5,747 nt of DNA, from assembly GCA_003519485.1 (NCBI GenBank), contig DOWQ01000764.1, positions 1 through 5,747 on the forward strand, given 5' to 3'. The notes beneath the pieces were generated by a model, which ran no database searches, was not told where the DNA came from, and worked only from the letters and a program-made list of their open reading frames with translations. The translations under genes were made by a program, and so were the position numbers. This document shows, one piece after another, positions 1 through 3,970 of the stretch (its first letter is position 1; the number at the start of each line of letters is the position of its first letter). Source of the stretch: Streptomyces sp. GTDB taxonomy: Bacteria; Actinomycetota; Actinomycetes; Streptomycetales; Streptomycetaceae.

Positions 1-83
1 CCGGCCCCGGCCGTTTCGCGCCGGGCCGCGCGGCGCGAGGCGGCAGAGGTGGGAGGGGAGGCAGGGCGGCGGGGAGCGGTCAG

Positions 84-100
84 CCTGCCCGCCCGGCAGG
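84..100. terminator. Possible small terminator hairpin of an upstream gene
   Basis: CCTGCC (84-89) and GGCAGG (95-100) form a perfect 6-bp stem around a 5-base loop. No T tract follows on either strand. In high-GC actinomycetes such hairpins often end transcripts without a U tract, but a 6-bp GC-rich stem also arises easily by chance in this composition. It would serve a gene lying left of the window. Confidence 0.25.
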
Positions 101-127
101 ACGGGCACGCGATACGCGGCGGCGCGG

Positions 128-151
128 CGGCTCTGCGGCTCTGCGGCTCTG
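128..151. repeat. Three perfect tandem copies of an octamer
   Basis: The unit CGGCTCTG occurs three times without a gap (128-135, 136-143, 144-151). It lies about 160-180 bases upstream of the transporter start, at the border between very GC-rich DNA and the A+T-richer leader. It may be a slippage-prone microsatellite or a cluster of protein-binding sites. Nothing in the sequence decides between these. Confidence 0.6.
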
Positions 152-164
152 CGCGCAAAACAAA

Positions 165-187
165 ATCTTCAGGGCTCTTCCCAAGAT
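165..187. promoter_or_regulatory. Interrupted inverted repeat in the transporter leader
   Basis: ATCTT (165-169) pairs with AAGAT (183-187) and GGG (172-174) pairs with CCC (180-182), leaving a two-base CA bulge and the loop CTCTT. It sits in the only A+T-rich patch upstream of the transporter gene, about 120-140 bases before its start. It could be an operator for an unknown regulator or an RNA hairpin in a long leader. The call rests on symmetry and position only. Confidence 0.25.
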
Positions 188-307
188 CAGTTGAACCTTG
201 TACGTTCCTGAGCGGCACGGCCGGGTATGGACCCTGCCTGCTCCGAGGCGAACTGACGCCCGGCTGCACCCTCATACCCCTGCCCCGACCACCGCCGAGG
301 TATCCGT

Positions 308-1687
308 ATGGTCCCGCTCGTCCCTCCCGTACTCGCCCGGTCCCGGTCGGTCGCACCCGCCGGCTGGAGCCGCTGGCTCGTACCCCCCGCCGCGCTCGCG
401 ATCCATCTCGCCATCGGACAGGCGTACGCGTGGAGCGTGTTCAAGCCGCCACTGGAGGACTCGCTGGAGTTGTCCGGCACCGCGTCGGCACTGCCCTTCC
501 AACTGGCGATCGTCATGCTCGGCCTGTCGGCGGCCTTCGGCGGGACACTCGTCGAACGCAACGGCCCACGCTGGGCGATGTGCGTGTCCGCCCTCTGCTT
601 CTCCTCCGGCTTCCTGATCTCCGCCCTGGGCGCCGCCACCGGTCAGTACTGGCTGATCGTTCTCGGCTACGGATTCGTCGGCGGAATCGGACTCGGCATC
701 GGCTACATCTCGCCGGTGTCCACGCTCATCAAGTGGTTCCCCGACCGCCCCGGCATGGCCACCGGCATCGCCATCATGGGCTTCGGCGGCGGCGCGCTCA
801 TCGCCTCTCCGTGGTCCACCCAACTGCTGTCCGCCTTCGGTGGCGACTCGGCCGGCATCGCGCGGACTTTCCTGGTCATGGGCGTCGTCTACGGGGCCTT
901 CATGACGCTGGGCGTGCTGCTGATCCGAGTGCCGCCCGAGGGCTGGCAACCGTCGGGGTGGCGGTCGGCGGACGCGGCCTCGCGCCCGCTGGTGACGACC
1001 GCCCAGGTCTCGGCCCGCAACGCGCTGCGCACCCCGCAGTTCTGGTGCCTCTGGATCGCCCTGTGCATGAACGTGACGGCCGGGATCGGCATTCTGGAGA
1101 AGGCCGCCCCCATGGTCAGGGACTTCTTCGCCGACACCGCTACGCCGGTCAGCGTCCCCGCCGCCGTCGGCTTCGTCAGCCTGCTCTCGCTGGCCAACAT
1201 GCTGGGCCGGATCGTCTGGTCCTCCACCTCCGACCTGGTGGGCCGGAAGAACGTCTACCGGCTCTACCTCGGCGCCGGCGCGCTGCTGTACCTCGTGATC
1301 GCCCTCGTCGGTGACACCGCCAAGCCGGTGTTCATCGGCTGCGCGGCGGTCATCCTGTCCTTCTACGGCGGCGGTTTCTCGACCGCGCCCGCCTATCTCA
1401 AGGACCTGTTCGGCACCTTCGAGGTCGGCGCCATCCATGGCCGGCTGCTCACCGCCTGGTCCGCGGCCGGCGTCCTCGGCCCGCTGATCGTCAACGCCGT
1501 CGCGGACGCACAGGAGTCGGCGGGGCGGACGGGCCCCGCGCTGTACACCATGTCCTTCTACATCATGATCAGCCTGCTGGTCGTCGCCTTCGTCGCCAAT
1601 GAGTGCGTACGGCCGGTGCACGCCCGGTACCACGAGCCGGCAGAGCGACCGTCCGGTGCCAACCGGACGAAGGAGGCGGCCCGATGA
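308..1687 (+). CDS. OFA-family major facilitator (MFS) transporter
   Basis: A 459-residue inner-membrane transporter with about twelve hydrophobic helices (roughly residues 23-43, 63-83, 88-110, 114-136, 150-172, 186-207, 243-263, 282-302, 318-337, 340-360, 376-400 and 412-432). OFA-family hallmarks are GQAYAWSVFKPPLE in helix 1 and the Gly-rich GGIGLGIGYISPVSTLIKWF segment of helices 4-5. The loop signatures around GGTLVERNGPR (78-88) and GRIVWSSTSDLVGRK (300-314) match the conserved MFS loop motif. The ATG is chosen because GAGG (297-300) lies 7 bases ahead. The last four bases overlap the start of a small membrane protein gene, so the two are probably one translationally coupled operon. 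The family includes the oxalate/formate antiporter OxlT. OxlT needs a lysine in helix 11, and this protein has Arg379 but no lysine there, so an oxalate substrate should not be assumed. Transport direction and substrate are unknown. Confidence 0.93.
   Translation: MVPLVPPVLARSRSVAPAGWSRWLVPPAALAIHLAIGQAYAWSVFKPPLEDSLELSGTASALPFQLAIVMLGLSAAFGGTLVERNGPRWAMCVSALCFSSGFLISALGAATGQYWLIVLGYGFVGGIGLGIGYISPVSTLIKWFPDRPGMATGIAIMGFGGGALIASPWSTQLLSAFGGDSAGIARTFLVMGVVYGAFMTLGVLLIRVPPEGWQPSGWRSADAASRPLVTTAQVSARNALRTPQFWCLWIALCMNVTAGIGILEKAAPMVRDFFADTATPVSVPAAVGFVSLLSLANMLGRIVWSSTSDLVGRKNVYRLYLGAGALLYLVIALVGDTAKPVFIGCAAVILSFYGGGFSTAPAYLKDLFGTFEVGAIHGRLLTAWSAAGVLGPLIVNAVADAQESAGRTGPALYTMSFYIMISLLVVAFVANECVRPVHARYHEPAERPSGANRTKEAAR
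1669..1676 (+). promoter_or_regulatory. Ribosome binding site of the small membrane protein
   Basis: GAAGGAGG lies inside the last codons of the transporter gene, 7 bases before the ATG at 1684. It is the strongest Shine-Dalgarno sequence in the window. It supports the short 46-residue start over the in-frame ATG at 1603 inside the transporter gene, and it would let the small protein be made efficiently as well as by coupling. Confidence 0.7.
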
Positions 1688-1824
1688 CACGCCCCGACAC
1701 CTCCACCGCGGCGGACGGCCGCCGCGTACCCCTGATGACGCTCGCCTGGCTGTGGGTCGGCGTCCCCTTCGGCTACGGCCTCTACGAACTCGGCCTGAAG
1801 CTCAAACAGCTCTTCACCGGCTGA
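1684..1824 (+). CDS. Small single-helix membrane protein, MFS transporter small subunit type
   Basis: A 46-residue protein. The first 15 residues are polar (MTRPDTSTAADGRRV). One hydrophobic helix follows at about 16-37 (rich in Leu, Trp, Gly and Tyr), then a short basic tail (KLKQLF). The start is fixed by the ATGA overlap with the transporter stop (ATG 1684-1686, TGA 1685-1687) and by the purine-rich GAAGGAGG at 1669-1676, which is a good ribosome site 7 bases ahead. I recall that proteins of this size next to OFA transporters are annotated as an MFS transporter small subunit. The strict coupling supports a 1:1 partner role, for example in stabilising the transporter. The role is inferred from context, and no biochemical function is visible in the sequence. 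A strong hairpin 11 bases after the stop ends the operon. Confidence 0.85.
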   Translation: MTRPDTSTAADGRRVPLMTLAWLWVGVPFGYGLYELGLKLKQLFTG

Positions 1825-1835
1825 GCGGCCCCGAA

Positions 1836-1864
1836 CCGGTGGCGCGGGCGTCCCACGCCACCGG
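1836..1864. terminator. Bidirectional terminator between the transporter operon and soxR
   Basis: CCGGTGGCG (1836-1844) and CGCCACCGG (1856-1864) are perfect inverted repeats. The inner GGG (1846-1848) and CCC (1852-1854) also pair, leaving a 3-base loop. The only mismatch, C1845 against A1855, becomes a G-U wobble in the - strand transcript, so the hairpin is slightly stronger for soxR mRNA. It lies 11 bases after the small protein stop and 28 bases after the soxR stop, as expected for a shared terminator of convergent genes. There is no U tract, which is common in streptomycetes. Confidence 0.75.
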
Positions 1865-1892
1865 CTCGCGCCCCGGTCCGCGCCGCCGCTCG

Positions 1893-2360
1893 TCAGGGGC
1901 GGCGTCTGTTCTCGGGGAGGAGCGCCGAGCCGCTGCTGTGCACACCGCGCTGGTCGTCGGGGTTGGAGAGCACACAGGTCTCCAACGACAGACAGCCGCA
2001 GCCGATGCAGTCGGTCAGATGGTCCCGGAGGCGTCCGAGCTGGCTGATGCGCTGGTCCAGCTCCGAGCGCCAGGCCTCGGAGAGCCGCGCCCAGTCCTCG
2101 CGGGTCGGGGTGCGCTCGTCGGGCAGCTCGGCGAGCGCCTCACGGATGGTGGCGAGCGGGATGCCGACCCGTTGGGCGGCCCGGACGAAGGCCACCCGGC
2201 GCAGCGCGTCCCGGCTGAAGCGGCGCTGGTTGCCCGGCGTGCGGCGGCTGCTGATGAGCCCCTTGCTCTCGTAGAAGTGCAGGGCGGAGACCGCGGCACC
2301 ACTGCGCGCGGACAGCTGGCCGACGGTGAGCTCGTGTAGTCCTCGGGGAATCTGGGGCAC
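1893..2360 (-). CDS. soxR: Redox-sensitive transcriptional activator SoxR
   Basis: A 155-residue MerR-family regulator. The N-terminal winged helix-turn-helix spans about residues 11-50 (LTVGQLSARSG, then HFYESKGLI and NQRRFSRD). A dimerisation helix follows at about 83-117. The [2Fe-2S] cluster motif has Cys118, Cys121, Cys123 and Cys129 in CX2CXCX5C spacing, the SoxR signature. The family activates its targets when the cluster is oxidised or nitrosylated. In Streptomyces it responds to redox-active compounds such as the cell's own pigmented antibiotics and acts directly, without SoxS. The GTG at 2358-2360 is chosen because homologues, as I recall them, begin close to PQxPxxxHELTVGQLS. The frame stays open further upstream, but that extension is not SoxR-like. 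No clear ribosome site precedes the GTG. A -10-like TAGCCT (- strand, 2374-2369) ends 8 bases before it, so the mRNA may be leaderless. No SoxR-type operator is visible in the window. Confidence 0.96.
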   Translation of the reverse strand: MPQIPRGLHELTVGQLSARSGAAVSALHFYESKGLISSRRTPGNQRRFSRDALRRVAFVRAAQRVGIPLATIREALAELPDERTPTREDWARLSEAWRSELDQRISQLGRLRDHLTDCIGCGCLSLETCVLSNPDDQRGVHSSGSALLPENRRRP

Positions 2361-2422
2361 GCTTCGCAAGGCTACGCCGGGCGGGACTGCCGTACGCAGC
2401 CGGATCCCGGTGCCGCCGGGCG

Positions 2423-2468
2423 TTGACAGCCGCCCGTCACCGCAGCATGCTGAGCAACCGCTTAGTAT
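2423..2468 (+). promoter_or_regulatory. Probable promoter region of the MaoC-type hydratase gene
   Basis: A perfect -35-like TTGACA is at 2423-2428. A -10-like CATGCT 17 bases later (2446-2451) is poor. A much better -10-like TAGTAT is at 2463-2468, but it is 34 bases from TTGACA and would need another -35. Either choice puts transcription start just upstream of the GGAGG at 2478-2482, and either -10 overlaps the predicted repressor site at 2450-2465. The exact promoter is uncertain. Confidence 0.35.
2450..2465. promoter_or_regulatory. Predicted TetR operator, copy 1 (hydratase gene)
   Basis: CTGAGCAACCGCTTAG is an imperfect palindrome of the form CTRAGC-N4-GCTYAG. It lies 25 bases before the hydratase start and overlaps the -10-like TAGTAT. 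It differs by one base from the copy at 3872-3887 upstream of the TetR gene, and similarity extends over 2445-2466 (20 of 22 bases identical to 3867-3888). Both copies are in the same orientation on the + strand although the genes they precede point in opposite directions, as expected of a dyad operator. It is probably bound by the TetR protein encoded at 3177-3803. Confidence 0.65.
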
Positions 2469-2477
2469 CTGATCTAC

Positions 2478-2482
2478 GGAGG
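2478..2482 (+). promoter_or_regulatory. Ribosome binding site that decides the hydratase start
   Basis: GGAGG lies 8 bases before the ATG at 2491 but only 2 bases before the in-frame ATG at 2485. Normal spacing favours 2491, giving a protein that starts MAEPRVF, two residues shorter than the longest reading. Confidence 0.6.
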
Positions 2483-2490
2483 TCATGGAG

Positions 2491-2952
2491 ATGGCGGAGC
2501 CCCGGGTTTTCGCAACGCTCGACGAGCTGAAGTCGGCGGTCGGCGAGCAACTGGGCCACAGCGACTGGCTGGAGGTCGACCAGAAGCGCATCGACCTGTT
2601 CGCGGAGGCGACGGGCGACCACCAGTGGATCCACGTCGATCCGGACAAGGCGGCGGCAGGCCCCTTCGGCACGACGATCGCTCACGGCTATCTGACCCTC
2701 TCGCTGCTGCCGGTGTTCGTGCCGCAGCTGATGCGGGTCGACGGAGTCCGGATGGGCATCAACTACGGGACCAACAAGGTCCGCTTCCCGTCCCCGGTGC
2801 CGGTCGGTTCGCGGCTTCGGGCCACCGCCTCGGTCGCCGAGGTCACGGAGGTCGCCGGGGGCGTCCAGCTGACCGCGCTGGTCACGGTCGAGCGCGAGGG
2901 CGGCGACAAGCCGGTGTGCGTGGCGGAGAGCGTCTCGCGCTTCTATCTGTGA
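2491..2952 (+). CDS. MaoC/NodN-like (R)-specific enoyl-CoA hydratase (dehydratase)
   Basis: A 153-residue single hot-dog-fold protein of the MaoC family, expected to hydrate trans-2-enoyl-CoA to (3R)-hydroxyacyl-CoA, or the reverse, in the cytoplasm. The hydratase-2 signature is FAEATGDHQWIHVDPDKAA at residues 37-55. It contains the catalytic Asp43 and His48, five residues apart as in the PhaJ-type Asp/His dyad, followed by the conserved GPFGTTIAHGYLTLSL (58-73). The usual Asn-Pro between Asp and His is replaced by Gln-Trp, a variant I associate with the mycobacterial NodN-like Rv0130 group, whose length of about 150 residues also fits. ATG 2491 is preferred for ribosome-site spacing, with ATG 2485 as the alternative. 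The gene is divergent from soxR and preceded by a predicted TetR operator also found upstream of the tetR at 3803. The chain length of the natural substrate cannot be told from sequence. Confidence 0.92.
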   Translation: MAEPRVFATLDELKSAVGEQLGHSDWLEVDQKRIDLFAEATGDHQWIHVDPDKAAAGPFGTTIAHGYLTLSLLPVFVPQLMRVDGVRMGINYGTNKVRFPSPVPVGSRLRATASVAEVTEVAGGVQLTALVTVEREGGDKPVCVAESVSRFYL

Positions 2953-3014
2953 CAGCTACGGCAACGGTGACCGCGGCGGCAGGGTCAGCGGCAGCAGCGG
3001 TGGCAGTGGCCTGA

Positions 3015-3032
3015 CGGCCGGGACCCCGGCCG
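3015..3032 (+). terminator. Terminator-like hairpin after the hydratase gene
   Basis: CGGCCGGG (3015-3022) and CCCGGCCG (3025-3032) are perfect 8-base inverted repeats around AC. A 7-bp stem with a GACC tetraloop is the physically likely form. It lies 62 bases after the hydratase stop. No T tract follows. Position and stem strength suggest it ends the + strand transcript, but GC-rich palindromes are easy to find in this composition. Confidence 0.45.
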
Positions 3033-3054
3033 GGCCGCGACCGCCGCGCCGCGG

Positions 3055-3109
3055 CCCGTCGTGACAGCCGGGTCGTCGAGACAGCCGCGCCGTCCCGTCG
3101 TGACAGCCG
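3055..3109. repeat. Short direct repeats with a shared GACAGCCG core
   Basis: CCCGTCGTGACAGCCG occurs exactly at 3055-3070 and again at 3094-3109, a 39-base period. A third, divergent copy lies between them (GTCGAGACAGCCG, 3075-3087). The core GACAGCCG is therefore present three times (3063-3070, 3080-3087, 3102-3109). The repeats are between two terminator-like hairpins and outside any gene. They may be remnants of local duplication, and no function is evident. Confidence 0.6.
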
Positions 3110-3114
3110 CGCGA

Positions 3115-3152
3115 GCCGGCGCGCCGGGGCTCCACCGCCCCAGCGCGCCGGC
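3115..3152 (-). terminator. Strong terminator of the KstR2-like tetR gene
   Basis: Arms 3115-3130 and 3137-3152 form a 16-bp stem around a 6-base loop. The one imperfection (C3125 against A3142) is a G-U wobble in the - strand transcript, so the stem is continuous for the tetR mRNA and broken once for + strand RNA. It begins 24 bases after the tetR stop codon. The stem length makes this the most convincing terminator in the window even without a U tract. Confidence 0.75.
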
Positions 3153-3176
3153 CTGCCGGGGTCCGTACCGCGACTG

Positions 3177-3803
3177 TCAGACGCTCGGCCGGACGGCGCC
3201 GACCATGCGCAGGACGAGGTCCGCGTAGAGCTCCCCGACCTCGCCCGGCGTACGGCGCCCCTCCGTGTTGAACCAGCGGGCGACGTCGATGCACAGCGAC
3301 AGCACCGCCAGGCTCGTGCCGGCCACGTCGGGCACGTCGAAGTCGCCCGCGGCCACACCGTCCTGGATGATCGAGCGCACCGCGCGGTCGGTCCCCCGGC
3401 GCAGCGCGACGACCTCGGCGTAGTGCTCCTCGGCGAGCGCCCCCAGCTCGTACTGGACGACGCACGCGGTGGTGTGGTGCTCGGCGTGCCAGCGGACGAA
3501 GTCCCGTACGGCCTGGGCGAGCCGCTCGGCCGGGGTGCCGTCGGCGTTCGCCGCGCGCTCCAGGATGTCCAGCGCGAGCCGGTGGCCGACGCCGCTGATC
3601 TGGAAGAGCAGCTCTTCCTTGGTCTTGTAGTGGATGTAGAGGGCGGCCGGGCTCATTCCGGCGCGGCCGGCGATGTCCCGGGTGGTGGTGGCGTGATAGC
3701 CGCGCTCCGCGAAGGCCTCGACGGCGGCTGTCACCAGCCGCCTGGCCGCGTCAGGGGTGACATCGGCCCACTCCTCCTGGGTCTGCTGCGCCTCGGTGCT
3801 CAT
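3177..3803 (-). CDS. TetR-family regulator, KstR2-like C-terminal domain
   Basis: A 208-residue predicted repressor. The N-terminal DNA-binding domain spans about residues 17-65, with the helix-turn-helix in TTRDIAGRAGMSPAALYIHYKTKEELL. The C-terminal ligand domain (about 85-205) has the pattern of the KstR2-type TetR_C group: WHAEHHTTACVVQYELGAL, then HYAEVVALRR, SIIQDGVAAGDF and the final RWFNTEG-TP-ELYADLVLRM. Known members bind acyl-CoA or CoA-linked intermediates. The ATG at 3803 follows a purine-rich GGGGAG about 11 bases upstream. A predicted operator sits 68-83 bases upstream and a near-identical one precedes the MaoC-type hydratase gene, so it probably represses itself and that gene. 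The acyl-CoA dehydrogenase gene ends 167 bases upstream on the same strand without a clear terminator, so some read-through is possible. The inducer is inferred to be an acyl-CoA. Confidence 0.9.
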   Translation of the reverse strand: MSTEAQQTQEEWADVTPDAARRLVTAAVEAFAERGYHATTTRDIAGRAGMSPAALYIHYKTKEELLFQISGVGHRLALDILERAANADGTPAERLAQAVRDFVRWHAEHHTTACVVQYELGALAEEHYAEVVALRRGTDRAVRSIIQDGVAAGDFDVPDVAGTSLAVLSLCIDVARWFNTEGRRTPGEVGELYADLVLRMVGAVRPSV

Positions 3804-3856
3804 CGCGCCCCGCTCTCCCCGTCCTCATGCGCGGAATCTCCGCTGACAGGACGAAC

Positions 3857-3862
3857 ACCATA
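3857..3862 (-). promoter_or_regulatory. Possible -10 element of the KstR2-like tetR gene
   Basis: On the - strand TATGGT fits the TANNNT pattern and lies 53 bases before the tetR start. The operator at 3872-3887 would cover the spacer and the -35 position, consistent with repression by blocking polymerase. No recognisable -35 hexamer is present (AAGCGC or TAAGCG at the right distance), so the assignment is weak. Confidence 0.3.
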
Positions 3863-3871
3863 CCGCGCCTG

Positions 3872-3887
3872 CTGAGCAAGCGCTTAG
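3872..3887. promoter_or_regulatory. Predicted TetR operator, copy 2 (autoregulatory)
   Basis: CTGAGCAAGCGCTTAG has dyad form CTRAGC-N4-GCTYAG and differs by one base from the copy at 2450-2465. The overlapping 14-mer AGCAAGCGCTTAGT (3875-3888) fits 9 of 10 fixed positions of the published KstR2 motif AnCAAGnnCTTGnT as I remember it, matching the KstR2-like nature of the adjacent regulator. It lies 68 bases upstream of that regulator's ATG, in the 167-base gap after the dehydrogenase gene. Confidence 0.68.
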
Positions 3888-3970
3888 TTGCGGCGCGGCG
3901 GCAGGGCGGGGTGCGGTCACGGGCGGGCGCAGGGGGACAGCCGCAGGAGCGGGACGGGGCCGAGGCGCGG

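Larger units (their letters stand above)
1..307. other. Upstream non-coding region with no convincing gene
   Basis: I see no supported gene here. Frames that stay open across this stretch run on into the transporter gene in the wrong frame and have arginine- and proline-rich, low-complexity translations. The first 150 bases are extremely GC-rich and contain a short hairpin (84-100) and three tandem octamers (128-151). Bases 157-205 are clearly A+T-richer than the surroundings and are the most likely place for the transporter promoter, but I find no convincing -35/-10 pair. The left edge could hold the last bases of an upstream gene, which I cannot judge. Confidence 0.6.
2953..3176. other. Convergent intergenic region rich in hairpins and short repeats
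   Basis: This stretch separates the stops of the hydratase gene (+) and the first tetR gene (-). Its left third is low-complexity GGCAG/GCAGC triplet-like DNA (about 2974-3010). It then carries one hairpin suited to each flanking gene (3015-3032 and 3115-3152) with three short GACAGCCG repeats between them. Open frames crossing it translate to Ala/Thr- or Arg-rich low-complexity peptides, so I call no gene. Confidence 0.6.

Noticed and set aside
49..1314. 421-codon + strand frame starting in the leader
   Set aside because: It overlaps the transporter gene out of frame and is Arg/His-rich low complexity with no ribosome site.
1396..1401. CTCAAG, a possible SoxR half-site
   Set aside because: It lies inside the transporter coding sequence (Leu-Lys codons), has no inverted partner and is not near a promoter.
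272..1690. Long open frame (472 codons) on the - strand opposite the transporter gene
   Set aside because: Its translation is Gly/Arg/Asp/Glu-rich low complexity with no domain, and the + strand frame is a clear 12-helix transporter. Such antisense frames are usual in GC-rich genes.
1599..2339. Open frame on the + strand running through the small protein gene and antisense to soxR
   Set aside because: It crosses a terminator hairpin and overlaps two recognised genes in the wrong frame, and its translation has no recognisable features.
2974..3010. GGCAG/GCAGC-rich stretch as part of a coding gene or satellite
   Set aside because: The units are irregular and no frame gives a plausible protein. 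It is simple low-complexity intergenic DNA.
3941..3952. CCGC/GCGG hairpin as a terminator of the dehydrogenase gene
   Set aside because: A 4-bp stem in such GC-rich DNA is not significant, so I leave the dehydrogenase without an assigned terminator.
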